Assembly (NCBI RefSeq): GCF_049942825.1
Contig: NZ_CP187970.1
Location: 5,394,001 to 5,458,000 of the forward strand
Source of the DNA: Paenibacillus_G sp049942825
GTDB taxonomy: Bacteria > Bacillota > Bacilli > Paenibacillales > NBRC-103111
DNA length: 64,000 nt
Direction of reading: 5' to 3'
Positions 23,540 through 31,867 of this stretch are shown in pieces. Under the pieces are notes generated by a model. It saw only the letters and a program-made list of their open reading frames with translations. It did not search any database and was not told the DNA's origin. The position numbers were made by a program, and so were the translations under genes. Each line of letters begins with the position of its first letter. Positions within the stretch are counted from its first letter, which is position 1.

Positions 23540-23581
23540 GGACCGGCGGCCGCCTCTAGGATAGAGACAGCACACCGGCCC
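23540..23581 (-). terminator. Probable terminator of the miaB-ricA unit
   Basis: Seven-base stem GGGCCGG/CCGGTCC (one G-U pair) with a long, GC-rich loop, followed on the minus strand by TTTTTGC. It starts 14 bases beyond the ricA stop. Confidence 0.5.
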
Positions 23582-23594
23582 ATGGGTCTTGCCC

Positions 23595-24041
23595 TTACTC
23601 GCTGCAGCTCGAGGAGGCTTCCGCCTTTCCCTCTTCCACATTGATCTTCTCGGAGATGGAATCCCGGATGACCGACATGACAAGCTGAAGCAGATAGTTA
23701 ATATCTTCCTGCGACTGCTTGAACTCGCTCACGATCGGAATGGAATCGAGCTGATCCTGGAGCTCGTCGACTTCCTTCTCGATCTTCTCAACCATCTTCT
23801 TGTTCTCGAACGACTGGAACGCCACGATCTCCTTCTGCTTCTTCTTGATCGCGCTGATCAGCGTCTGAATCGAATCGTTGTTCGAAATCTGCTGTTCCGC
23901 CTTCTGGAAGAACTGCACCTCGTTCGACGTCGAGATCATCTCGGCCAGCTCACGCGCTTTCTTCAGAATGTCCTCACGTACGATGAGTTCGGTATTCGTA
24001 TACTGCTCCATGCCGCAGTTCGTGTATTTGATCTCTGCCAT
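23595..24041 (-). CDS. ricA: RicA (YmcA), YlbF/YmcA family regulator of RNase Y
   Basis: 148-aa helical protein of the YlbF/YmcA family. In B. subtilis RicA forms a complex with RicF and RicT that binds iron-sulfur clusters and directs RNase Y processing of mRNA, affecting sporulation, competence and biofilm formation. Visible similarity includes E-D-I-L-K-K-A-R-E-L-A-E-M-I-S, V-Q-F-F-Q-K-A-E-Q-Q-I, D-S-I-P-I-V-S-E-F-K-Q-S-Q and L-L-Q-L-V. A conserved C-terminal Cys lies in S-S-S-C-S-E, matching the cluster-ligand Cys near the end of RicA. It sits directly after miaB, as in Bacillus. A short N-terminal extension (to the second Met at residue 11) also carries a Cys. Confidence 0.9.
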   Translation of the reverse strand: MAEIKYTNCGMEQYTNTELIVREDILKKARELAEMISTSNEVQFFQKAEQQISNNDSIQTLISAIKKKQKEIVAFQSFENKKMVEKIEKEVDELQDQLDSIPIVSEFKQSQEDINYLLQLVMSVIRDSISEKINVEEGKAEASSSCSE

Positions 24042-24065
24042 TGCCGCGCACGCCCCTACTTTTTC

Positions 24066-25538
24066 TTATTGTACTACGGCCTGCTGCACCCAATCCCCTT
24101 TGATGTAAAAGGTCGGTGCGTCCGTAATGTGCACCTGCACCAGACGGCCGACCAGCTCCTCCGGCCCCTCGAAGTGCACGAGCTTATTCGTCCGGGTCCG
24201 GCCTGCCAGCACCCGGTCATTGTTCTTGCTGACGCCTTCCACGAACACTTCCACCGTCTGACCGAGAAGCTTCTCGTTGCTGCGCTTCATGTTCTCGCTC
24301 AGCACGTCGTTCAGCCTGCGCAGACGCCGGCTCTTCACATCCTGAGGCACCGTATCTTCCATGCCTGCTGCCGGGGTGCCTTCCCGCGGAGAGTAGATGA
24401 AGGTGAAGGCAAAGTCAAAGCCGACCTCCTGTACCAGTGACACGGTTTCCTCAAACTGCTCCTCGGTCTCCCCCGGGAAGCCGACGATGAAATCGCTCGT
24501 CAGCACGACATCCGGAATTGCCGCCTTGATCTTGGCCACAAGCTCCAGATACTGCTCCCGCGTATACTTGCGGCTCATCCGCTTCAGGATCTCGTTGCTT
24601 CCCGACTGTACCGGCAGGTGGATATGCTCCATGAGGTTGCCCTTTTGCGCCAGCACCTCGATCAGATGGTCGTCGAAGTCCCGCGGATGGCTCGTGGTGA
24701 AGCGGACTCTCGGAATGTCGATCTTGCGGATATCGTCCATCAGGTCGCCGAACCGGTAGTCGAGGCCCTCGAAGTCCTTGCCGTATGCGTTCACGTTCTG
24801 CCCGAGCAGCATCACTTCCTTATACCCCTGGCGAGCCAGCTCCCGGACCTCGGCAATGACATCCTCCGGCCGGCGGGAACGTTCCTTGCCGCGCGTATAA
24901 GGGACAATACAGTACGTACAGAACTTGTCGCAGCCGTACATGATGTTGACCCAGGCTTTGAGCCCTTCACGCTTCTTCGGCAGGTTCTCGATGATGTCGC
25001 CCTCTTTGGACCACACCTCGATCACCATTTCCTTGCTGAACATCGCTTCCTTGACCAGGAAAGGGAGACGGTGAATGTTGTGGGTTCCGAAGATGAGATC
25101 CACGAAGGGATGCTTCTTCAGAATGCGGCTCACCGTCGCCTCTTCCTGGGACATACAGCCGCATACGCCCAGCAGCAGGGAAGGCTTCTCGGTCTTGAGG
25201 TGCTTGAGGTGGCCGAGCTCGCCGAACACCTTGTCTTCCGCATTCTCACGGACCGCACAGGTGTTGAGCAGAATGATGTCCGCCTGTTTGCGATCCTCGG
25301 TGGCGCGGTAGCCGAGCCCCTCCAGCAGTCCTTTGATCGTCTCCGTATCATGCTCGTTCATCTGGCAGCCGTACGTCTGTACCAAATAGTACTTGTCCCG
25401 CCCGAGTCCGCGCAATTCCTCAGGGATCTCGAAGTCGTAATGCACCGTGATGTCTTCCTTGCCCCGCTTTTTTGCGTCACTCAGAGAGGGAGGTTGAAAA
25501 TATATCGAATAATCTTTTGCCTTCGATTGAATCGTCAT
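24066..25538 (-). CDS. miaB: MiaB tRNA methylthiotransferase
   Basis: tRNA-2-methylthio-N6-dimethylallyladenosine synthase, 490 aa. It modifies A37 of tRNAs reading UNN codons. The N-terminal auxiliary cluster cysteines are Cys58 (T-Y-G-C-Q-M-N-E), Cys94 (N-T-C-A-V-R) and Cys128 (C-G-C-M). The radical-SAM cluster is Cys203, Cys207 and Cys210 (G-C-D-K-F-C-T-Y-C). A C-terminal TRAM domain is present. It has an N-terminal extension of about 45 residues like other Bacillales MiaB. AGGAGG precedes the ATG. It is followed closely by ricA. Confidence 0.97.
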   Translation of the reverse strand: MTIQSKAKDYSIYFQPPSLSDAKKRGKEDITVHYDFEIPEELRGLGRDKYYLVQTYGCQMNEHDTETIKGLLEGLGYRATEDRKQADIILLNTCAVRENAEDKVFGELGHLKHLKTEKPSLLLGVCGCMSQEEATVSRILKKHPFVDLIFGTHNIHRLPFLVKEAMFSKEMVIEVWSKEGDIIENLPKKREGLKAWVNIMYGCDKFCTYCIVPYTRGKERSRRPEDVIAEVRELARQGYKEVMLLGQNVNAYGKDFEGLDYRFGDLMDDIRKIDIPRVRFTTSHPRDFDDHLIEVLAQKGNLMEHIHLPVQSGSNEILKRMSRKYTREQYLELVAKIKAAIPDVVLTSDFIVGFPGETEEQFEETVSLVQEVGFDFAFTFIYSPREGTPAAGMEDTVPQDVKSRRLRRLNDVLSENMKRSNEKLLGQTVEVFVEGVSKNNDRVLAGRTRTNKLVHFEGPEELVGRLVQVHITDAPTFYIKGDWVQQAVVQ

Positions 25539-25639
25539 AGATTCCGTTTCCTCCTGAAGCCAGCCGTGCGGCCCATGCCGTGATTAACCCTTCCATTATA
25601 GCATTGACCATGGAGGCATTTCAAAAGAAAACAGGGAGA

Positions 25640-26209
25640 TTAAGACAGAATTTCGGCCTCGTCCCCGTTCTTGACGCCGGCGGCGTTCGCTTCGTCCGTG
25701 TCGATATGCATATCCAGCGCGTACTGGTCGGATACCCTTGCCACGACTTCCTCGAAAATCACCGCACGCTCTCCGCTTACACGGACCGTCAGCTTCTGCT
25801 TATCTTGGATGCCCCAGCGTGCCGCATCCTCGGTGTGGAAGTGAATATGGCGTGCCGCTACGATGACGCCCTCTTCGATCTCCACTTCCCCGGCCGGGCC
25901 GACAAGTTTGATCCCCGGTGTGCCGGCGATGTTGCCGGACTCTCTCACCGGAGGGTTCACTCCTAGCGAGAAAGCATCCGTGCGGGACACTTCAAGCTGG
26001 GTTTTGCCGCGGGCCGGTCCCAGAATACGGACCTTGTCGAACTTGCCCTTCGGTCCGATGACCGCTACGGTTTCTTCCGCCGCGAATTGACCCGGCTGGG
26101 ACAGTTCCTTGAGCACTTTGAGTTCATGACCGGCGCCGAACAGTGCTGCAATATGATCAACGGACAGGTGAATATGTCTGGCGGATACGCCTACAGGTAC
26201 TTTTTTCAT
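25640..26209 (-). CDS. pduL: PduL-type phosphate propanoyltransferase / phosphotransacetylase
   Basis: 189-aa protein with the two-domain PduL fold. Zinc-ligand motifs are visible as S-A-R-H-I-H-L-S (residues 9-16) and V-A-A-R-H-I-H-F-H. PduL enzymes exchange CoA and phosphate on short acyl groups (acetyl or propionyl). The N-terminus M-K-K-V-P-V-G-V begins directly with the first domain, so no microcompartment-targeting peptide is present and a free cytosolic enzyme is expected. AAAGGAGAG precedes the ATG. It lies after the korAB operon but behind that operon's terminator. Joint action with KorAB, turning the acyl-CoA product into acyl-phosphate, is an inference. Confidence 0.92.
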   Translation of the reverse strand: MKKVPVGVSARHIHLSVDHIAALFGAGHELKVLKELSQPGQFAAEETVAVIGPKGKFDKVRILGPARGKTQLEVSRTDAFSLGVNPPVRESGNIAGTPGIKLVGPAGEVEIEEGVIVAARHIHFHTEDAARWGIQDKQKLTVRVSGERAVIFEEVVARVSDQYALDMHIDTDEANAAGVKNGDEAEILS

Positions 26210-26277
26210 TGTATGGTTCTCTCCTTATTATGCCAACTGGCTTCTTTCTATTCCATTATACCCATAACCAAAACAAA

Positions 26278-26303
26278 AAGCATACGGCCGGGGCCGTATG
26301 CTT
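26278..26303 (-). terminator. Intrinsic terminator of korAB
   Basis: Perfect 12-bp stem AAGCATACGGCC/GGCCGTATGCTT, then TTTTTGTTTTGG on the minus strand, 18 bases after the korB stop. Confidence 0.92.
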
Positions 26304-26320
26304 CGAAGACTGTCAACAAA

Positions 26321-27187
26321 TTATTTGAATTCCGCCACCAATTTTTCAAATTCCTGCTCGGTGAGCGTGATGTTCTGATTGGCCAGACCTTCAGGCTTGA
26401 AGCCGGTAACGAGGTCTTCGTAGCTCTTCTTGGACTTGTCCTGATAGATCAGGCCGGTTACCAGGGAGTTCGTCTCCATGATCTTCGTCATAGCCGAAAC
26501 CCGGTTGGACGGATCGTAGTCCGGCGTTTCTTCCAGATCGACGATATGCTCCTTGAACCACTCGTACGTATTCACTTTGTTGAACGTGACGCATGGAGAG
26601 AACACGTTGATGAAGGAGAAGCCTTTGTGTTTCATGCCTTCCTCAATGAGGTGCGTCAACTGCTTCAGGTTGCTCGAGAACGACTGGGCGATGAACGTAG
26701 CGCCTGCAGCCAGGGCTACTTCCAGCGGGGACAGAGCGGACTCGATCGAACCGGACGGCGTGGACTTCGTCTTGAAGCCTTCTGCGCTTCGCGGCGACGT
26801 TTGGCCTTTCGTCAGACCGTAGATCTGGTTATCCATGACGATGTACGTCATGTCAATGTTGCGGCGGATCGCATGGACCGTGTGGCCCATACCGATCGCG
26901 AAGCCGTCACCGTCGCCGCCTGCAGCGACAACCGTCAACTCGCGGTTCGCCATCTTGAGGCCTTGAGCGATCGGCAGGGAACGGCCGTGGACACCGTGGA
27001 AGCCATAGGCGTTGATGTAGCCCGAGATCCGGCCCGAGCAGCCGATTCCCGAAACAACGCCGAGTTGTTCCGGCTCCAAACCTACGTTGGCTGCCGCTCT
27101 TTGGATCGCAGCTTGAACGGAGAAGTCGCCGCAGCCTGGGCACCAGTTCGGTTTGATATTGTTACGGAAATCTTTTAACGTTGCCAT
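26321..27187 (-). CDS. korB: 2-oxoacid:ferredoxin oxidoreductase, beta subunit
   Basis: Thiamine-diphosphate-binding beta subunit, 288 aa. Motifs: W-C-P-G-C-G-D-F-S-V near residue 17 (cluster/TPP-region cysteines), G-I-G-C-S-G-R-I-S-G-Y, and the TPP-binding G-G-D-G-D-G-F-A-I-G-M-G-H. With KorA it would oxidise 2-oxoglutarate or pyruvate-like acids to the acyl-CoA and reduced ferredoxin. The start is the ATG at 27187, eleven bases after AGGAG; an upstream TTG reading would enclose that site. Its first codons overlap the korA 3' end by 13 bases. The 2-oxoglutarate specificity is the common annotation for this architecture; pyruvate is not excluded. Confidence 0.93.
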   Translation of the reverse strand: MATLKDFRNNIKPNWCPGCGDFSVQAAIQRAAANVGLEPEQLGVVSGIGCSGRISGYINAYGFHGVHGRSLPIAQGLKMANRELTVVAAGGDGDGFAIGMGHTVHAIRRNIDMTYIVMDNQIYGLTKGQTSPRSAEGFKTKSTPSGSIESALSPLEVALAAGATFIAQSFSSNLKQLTHLIEEGMKHKGFSFINVFSPCVTFNKVNTYEWFKEHIVDLEETPDYDPSNRVSAMTKIMETNSLVTGLIYQDKSKKSYEDLVTGFKPEGLANQNITLTEQEFEKLVAEFK

Positions 27188-28932
27188 ACAAGGTTCAGCT
27201 CCTGACAATATTTAGTGATTTCAGCAGGCAAGAAAGGATTACCGTTGTATTTCAGCATGCTGTTCAGTTTATCGGCATAGCCAGCGTTCAACTTAATAAG
27301 GGAAGCGAGCTGAGCAGTAGCGTTGTTCTCAACGACAACCACTTGCTTTGCTTTCTCCAGGTATGGAGCAAGCTCTTCTGCCGGGAACGGGTGCAGCAGG
27401 CGAACCGTGATGTGGTTCGACTTGATGCCGCTGGCGTCAAGACGGCGTCTTGCTTCGTCGATCGTACCGCCAGTGGAGCCCATACCGATGATGAGCAGAT
27501 CCGGATTCTCGTGAGGTGCGTCCACCTTGATGGCGTCCGTTACCTTCTTGGAGACGGTCTTGAGCTTGCTCATCCGCTTATCCATCATCTTCTTGCGGTT
27601 CTCCGGGCTCTCGGACGGACGGCCTTCCTGGTCATGCTCTACGCCTGTCACATGGTGCAGACCATGCTTCTGGCCAGGGATGACACGCGGAGAAACGCCG
27701 CTTTCCGTGAACTCGTAACGCTTGAAGAGCTTGTTATCTTCGTTCGGCTGCAGTTCGCCCTGCTGAAGTGCGCCGCGCTCGATCGTGACTTTCTTGAAGT
27801 CGAGCGGTTCGGCCGTCTGCTTGCCGAGGGACAGCTGAAGGTCCGTCAGAAGGATGACCGGCACTTGGTAGATCTCCGCCAGGTTGAACGCTTCGACTGT
27901 ATCGTAGAAGCACTCTTCGATCGTGGACGGGGAGAGAACGATCTTCGGAATCTCACCGTGCGTACCGTAGATCATCGCGAGTACGTCGGACTGCTCCTGC
28001 TTCGTAGGAAGACCCGTACTTGGACCACCGCGCTGTGTATCGACGATAACGACAGGCGTCTCGGTCATGCCGGCGAGGCCGATCGCTTCCATCATGAGGG
28101 AAAGACCAGGACCAGCGGATGCCGTCAGGGCGCGTACGCCGCCGTAGTTGGCGCCGATCGCCATCGTACATGCTGCGATCTCGTCTTCGGTCTGGATAAC
28201 CGTACCACCGAACTTAGGCAGCGTCTTGATCAGGTATTCCATGACTTCGGATGCCGGTGTGATCGGGTAAGCCGGCATGAAGCGGCAGCCTGCTGCAACG
28301 GCACCGAGGCCGATCGCATCGTTACCGATCATGAACAGCTTTTGTCTGCCGTCGGCAGGTTCGAGCTGGAATTCAGGCAGCGGGCCGCCGTTAAGCTCCA
28401 GTACGAATTCTGCGGCTTTGCGGACCGCTTCGATGTTTTTCTCTACGACCGCTGCACCTTTACGGCCGAATTCTTCTTCTACTGCTTTATTAAACACTTC
28501 GAGCGGCAGGCCGAGCAGGGCCCAGGATGCGCCGGAAGCAGCCATATTCTTAAACAGGGACGTACCGAGTTCTTCTGCAATTGCCGTAATCGGCACAGGG
28601 AACAATCTTGCTTTCACGCCTTCAGGAACAACCGGATTTACTTTTGCATCGGCGATGATGACGCCGTTCTCACGCAGCTCATGTGCGTTTACATCGATGG
28701 TTTCTTGGTCAAACGCGACGAGGATGTCGAGATCGTCGGAAATGGCACGAATCGGTTTCGTACTGATTCTGATTTTGTTGTTTGTGTGTCCGCCCTTGAT
28801 CCGCGAGGAAAAATGACGGTAGCCGTACAGGTAGTACCCCAGTCTGGTCAATGCCGTGGAAAAGATTTTATCCGTACTTTCCACGCCTTCCCCCTGTTGT
28901 CCTCCGACCTTCCAAGATAATTGGCTAATCAC
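27175..28932 (-). CDS. korA: 2-oxoacid:ferredoxin oxidoreductase, fused gamma-alpha subunit
   Basis: 585-aa subunit in which the gamma domain (residues 1 to about 185, K-V-G-G-Q-Q-G-E-G-V-E-S-T) precedes the alpha domain (from about 205, G-N-D-A-I-G-L-G-A-V-A-A-G-C-R-F, then A-Y-P-I-T-P-A-S-E-V-M-E). This gamma-alpha fusion is typical of two-subunit KOR enzymes of aerobic bacteria. The start is the GTG at 28932, nine bases after AAGGAG. The longer frame to 28998 adds 22 residues with no ribosome site. It needs a ferredoxin, which is not encoded nearby. It forms an operon with korB. Confidence 0.93.
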   Translation of the reverse strand: MISQLSWKVGGQQGEGVESTDKIFSTALTRLGYYLYGYRHFSSRIKGGHTNNKIRISTKPIRAISDDLDILVAFDQETIDVNAHELRENGVIIADAKVNPVVPEGVKARLFPVPITAIAEELGTSLFKNMAASGASWALLGLPLEVFNKAVEEEFGRKGAAVVEKNIEAVRKAAEFVLELNGGPLPEFQLEPADGRQKLFMIGNDAIGLGAVAAGCRFMPAYPITPASEVMEYLIKTLPKFGGTVIQTEDEIAACTMAIGANYGGVRALTASAGPGLSLMMEAIGLAGMTETPVVIVDTQRGGPSTGLPTKQEQSDVLAMIYGTHGEIPKIVLSPSTIEECFYDTVEAFNLAEIYQVPVILLTDLQLSLGKQTAEPLDFKKVTIERGALQQGELQPNEDNKLFKRYEFTESGVSPRVIPGQKHGLHHVTGVEHDQEGRPSESPENRKKMMDKRMSKLKTVSKKVTDAIKVDAPHENPDLLIIGMGSTGGTIDEARRRLDASGIKSNHITVRLLHPFPAEELAPYLEKAKQVVVVENNATAQLASLIKLNAGYADKLNSMLKYNGNPFLPAEITKYCQELNLVWQR

Positions 28933-28989
28933 CGTTGTCCACTCCTTTTGATTGTCGCTGACTAAAGCAGCTGAGCCCAAAGCTCCCCA

Positions 28990-29008
28990 AAAGAGCACAT
29001 GTCTCTTT
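28990..29008. promoter_or_regulatory. Inverted repeat upstream of korA
   Basis: AAAGAG-(7 bases)-CTCTTT, 58 bases upstream of the korA GTG start. It may be an operator or a leader hairpin; no regulator is assigned. Confidence 0.3.
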
Positions 29009-29150
29009 CAGTTGTCTCACAAATTTTATGATGTCAAGAGGTAAAAAGCAAGAGATTTTGGCATTTTTGAAAGATAGTTAATTTAGATCATATTCATACC
29101 GCAGCGAGAATAGTTTGGTGCTCTTGTATCTTGGATCGGAATACGATTGT

Positions 29151-30101
29151 TCAGAACTCCGGCAGATGACGGTGCAGGAACGTGAACCAGTTGCGGCTGA
29201 GAAACCCGGCCACCTGTGTCTCCGTGTAGTGCTTGCGAAGCTCCTCCTCCAGGCGGTAAAACTGCCCTGCATGCTCAAGGCCCGGAATCCATTCGCCGAT
29301 GCCGTCAAAATCCGATCCGAGAACCACCCGCTCCGCGCCTCCGAGAGAGCAGATATGTTCGATGTGCCTTACCACTCCTGCTATGCTGGCCGGCCTCCCG
29401 CTTTCTACGAAATAGGGCACGAAGGTGATCCCTATTCTTCCATCTCTTCGGATCAGTTCACCGATCTGGCGGTCATCCAGATTTCTCGGGTGTCCGCACA
29501 GTGCCTTGGCATTGGAATGGGTGGCGACGAACGGACGCGGCGAGCTTGCGGCCAGGTCCCAGAACGAGGCGACGGACAGATGGGATGCATCCAATAGAAT
29601 GCCCAAATCCCCGCATTCTTTAATAAAGCTTTTTCCCTTCCTCGAGAACCCGCCCCTGCGCGGCTCCAGAATCCCGTCGGCGGCCCAGTTGCCGTAGTTC
29701 CAGGTCGGACCGATCATCCGCACCCCCAGGTGGTACAGGATGCGGGTATACAAAGGAGAGGCGTTCAGTGCATCCGCCCCTTCGAGCGTCAGCAGCCCCC
29801 CGATCTCAGTCCCCCCCATGACCTCATCCAGGTCGCGGCGGGTGCGCACCAGCCGAAGCTTGCCCTGACGCTCCACACGCTGGTGGAAGATGTCGATATA
29901 CTCCAAGTAATGGTCAAAACGCGCATCGCTTATACGTTCAGGCAGGTAGATCGCAAAAAACTGCAGCTTCACATTCGAGCTGTGCAGCCTTGAATAGGAG
30001 ACGTCCAGCCTTGCCTCGTTCGGATCGTGAAAATCGATTGCAGGGTTATTGTAGAGCTTGAGCAGGGCATCGCAGTGGCCGTCGACAACAGGGGTTTTCA
30101 T
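29151..30101 (-). CDS. Membrane-dipeptidase family (peptidase M19) enzyme
   Basis: 316-aa zinc dipeptidase of the renal dipeptidase family. The metal-binding start V-V-D-G-H-C-D-A-L-L (H-x-D) is at residues 5-14, with T-L-E-G-A-D-A-L (bridging Glu), L-D-A-S-H-L-S and V-A-T-H-S-N-A later, and a C-terminal V-L-G-S-D-F-D-G. No signal peptide is present, so it is probably cytosolic. Bacterial members cleave dipeptides, including D-amino acid forms; the substrate here is unknown. It stands alone between korA and spoVS, with AT-rich sequence on the downstream side. Confidence 0.9.
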   Translation of the reverse strand: MKTPVVDGHCDALLKLYNNPAIDFHDPNEARLDVSYSRLHSSNVKLQFFAIYLPERISDARFDHYLEYIDIFHQRVERQGKLRLVRTRRDLDEVMGGTEIGGLLTLEGADALNASPLYTRILYHLGVRMIGPTWNYGNWAADGILEPRRGGFSRKGKSFIKECGDLGILLDASHLSVASFWDLAASSPRPFVATHSNAKALCGHPRNLDDRQIGELIRRDGRIGITFVPYFVESGRPASIAGVVRHIEHICSLGGAERVVLGSDFDGIGEWIPGLEHAGQFYRLEEELRKHYTETQVAGFLSRNWFTFLHRHLPEF

Positions 30102-30157
30102 GGGGTTCTCAGTCTCCCTTCCTTGTAAGCCGCAGAATAGCCAAACAGAACAAAAAA

Positions 30158-30178
30158 CCTGTCTACGGAGTAAACAGG
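30158..30178 (-). terminator. Intrinsic terminator downstream of spoVS
   Basis: CCTGT / ACAGG stem extended by three inner pairs (TAC/GTA) around a mismatch, followed on the minus strand by TTTTTTGTT. It lies about 130 bases after the spoVS stop. Confidence 0.75.
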
Positions 30179-30307
30179 CGTTTCGGTTTCTTGTTTTATG
30201 AAAGGCTTTCTTTGGAATGCGGATAAGGACAATCCGTACGATGAAATTCGGTTGGCTTTCTCGGTGCTGTGTACACCGTCCGGTCCGAAGAGGGGCTGGC
30301 CTGCGCT

Positions 30308-30568
30308 CTAGCGCGGCTCCACGATCAATTTAATGGCGGTGCGGTCTTCCCCATCGATTACAATATCGGTAAACGCCGGTATGCAAATCAGATCAACCCC
30401 GCTGGGAGCAACGAATCCTCGCGCAATAGCTACCGCTTTAATTGCTTGATTGAGCGCCCCAGCCCCGATGGCCTGGAGCTCCGCAGCCCCGCGTTCACGC
30501 AACACCCCCGCCAATGCACCGGCTACGGAATTTGGATTGGATTTTGCTGAAACTTTTAATACTTCCAT
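30308..30568 (-). CDS. spoVS: SpoVS, stage V sporulation protein S
   Basis: 86-aa protein nearly invariant among Bacilli (M-E-V-L-K-V-S-A-K-S-N-P-N-S-V-A-G-A-L-A). It belongs to the Alba-like/SpoVS fold and affects sporulation and septation; its molecular role is not settled. The start is the ATG at 30568, preceded by GAGGAGG; the longer frame adds 15 unrelated residues. It is placed after ymdB and rny, as in B. subtilis. The 145-base gap to ymdB may hold its own promoter. Confidence 0.97.
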   Translation of the reverse strand: MEVLKVSAKSNPNSVAGALAGVLRERGAAELQAIGAGALNQAIKAVAIARGFVAPSGVDLICIPAFTDIVIDGEDRTAIKLIVEPR

Positions 30569-30713
30569 GAAAGTACCTCCTCGGGAATGATGATTGCTTC
30601 CGGTATTAATCATATTCTAGGAATTTAAAGTTAATTCCTTCTGTCCGAAGAGAGTACGGTCGAAAAGTTTTGAATTTTGTGTCAATTCAGACGTTGGGTC
30701 CGATTCCCTTCCG

Positions 30714-31508
30714 TTATTCAAACATTACCGCATCTTCATCCTTGCGAATCAGCTGAATTTTACGGCCGAGCCCCGTAGCCGGATCGAGATCGATGACCAC
30801 CGCGTGAAAATGCCACTTGCCTTCATCCACCACAAACCGCGTCGGCAGCTGAGTCATGAACTTCTTCATCACTGCCGTCCGCTCCATGCCGAGAATGCCG
30901 TCGCGCGGACCCACCATGCCTACATCGGTCACATAGGCCGTCCCCTGCGGGAAAATGCGCTCGTCGTGCGTCTGCACGTGCGTATGGGTCCCGACCACCG
31001 CCGATGCCTTCCCGTCGAGATGCCAGCCCATGGCGAGCTTTTCCGAGGTCACCTCCGCATGGAAATCGACGAATACATACTTCGTGCGCTTCTTTGCCTG
31101 CGCTACCAGCTCGCTCGCTTTCTCGAACGGGCAGTCCAGCGGCGGGAGGAACGTCCGGCCCTGCAGGTTGATGACGGCCAGCTCGGCTTCTTTGGTCTTG
31201 ATATACATGATCCCGCGGCCCGGTGTTCCCGCCGGGAAGTTCGCCGGGCGGATCAGGCGCTCTTCCTTGTCGATGAAGTCGAAGATCTCTTTCTGGTCCC
31301 ACGTGTGGTTGCCCATCGTGATCCCCTGCACGCCCATCTCGTACAGCTCCTTCGTGATCGCCTGCGTAATGCCGCGGCCTGCGGCTGCGTTCTCCCCGTT
31401 GGCGATAATCCACGTCGGGTTGTATTTGGATTTGAGGCCCGGCAGGCAGGCCTTCAGTGCCTTGCGGCCGACGGAGCCTACAATGTCTCCGATGAATAAT
31501 AGTCTCAT
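30714..31508 (-). CDS. ymdB: YmdB family metallophosphoesterase
   Basis: 264-aa calcineurin-like phosphoesterase. Motifs: F-I-G-D-I-V-G-S-V-G-R (residues 5-15), N-G-E-N-A-A-A-G-R-G, G-N-H-T-W-D and H-A-E / G-T-H-T-H-V metal ligands. B. subtilis YmdB hydrolyses 2',3'-cyclic phosphates and influences biofilm and motility decisions. AAAGGAG lies before the ATG. In Bacillus it follows rny closely, but here nearly 1 kb of repeat-bearing DNA separates the two. Confidence 0.95.
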   Translation of the reverse strand: MRLLFIGDIVGSVGRKALKACLPGLKSKYNPTWIIANGENAAAGRGITQAITKELYEMGVQGITMGNHTWDQKEIFDFIDKEERLIRPANFPAGTPGRGIMYIKTKEAELAVINLQGRTFLPPLDCPFEKASELVAQAKKRTKYVFVDFHAEVTSEKLAMGWHLDGKASAVVGTHTHVQTHDERIFPQGTAYVTDVGMVGPRDGILGMERTAVMKKFMTQLPTRFVVDEGKWHFHAVVIDLDPATGLGRKIQLIRKDEDAVMFE

Positions 31509-31860
31509 GTGGGGTTATTCTCCTTTGACTTTGTTTCTACATCCCCCTCTTTCCCCCTTCTCCAGAGAAGGGGGAGGACCGGGCGCTCCGCCCCTGGACC
31601 CCAAAAGGGCGCGAAGGAGGGAAGGGGCCGGCGTTGATGGGAGGATGGCGTTTGGATCGCTATCGTCTTGCCTGCGTAGGGATGCCCAGGGCATAGCTTC
31701 GCTAATGCACTGGGCACCCGGCCGGCAGACACGCTTACATGAAGTGTTCTCTCGCGGCTCCCTGCCCTATACTCGAGCATGGTGATATGCAGGCGTTCGG
31801 GAGGGGCTGCGAATGTGGAGCCGCCTTGACCTTACAGGTCAAAGCTCTTGGTTAGAGCGG
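31509..31860. other. Hairpin-rich non-coding stretch upstream of ymdB
   Basis: No credible gene. Four strong dyads are seen: CCCCCTTCTC-CA-GAGAAGGGGG at about 31554-31575; a longer imperfect stem GCCCA..GCAT..GC / GC..ATGC..TGGGC at about 31682-31709; TTGACCT-TAC-AGGTCAA at 31826-31842; and GCTCT..AGAGC immediately after it. They form a chain leading into the tandem array. Confidence 0.6.
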
Positions 31861-31867
31861 CGTTTTA

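Noticed and set aside
27181..28920. A 579-codon plus-strand frame antisense to korA
   Set aside because: It is an exact shadow of a well-conserved gene, has no ribosome site and an odd composition rich in Arg, His and Cys.
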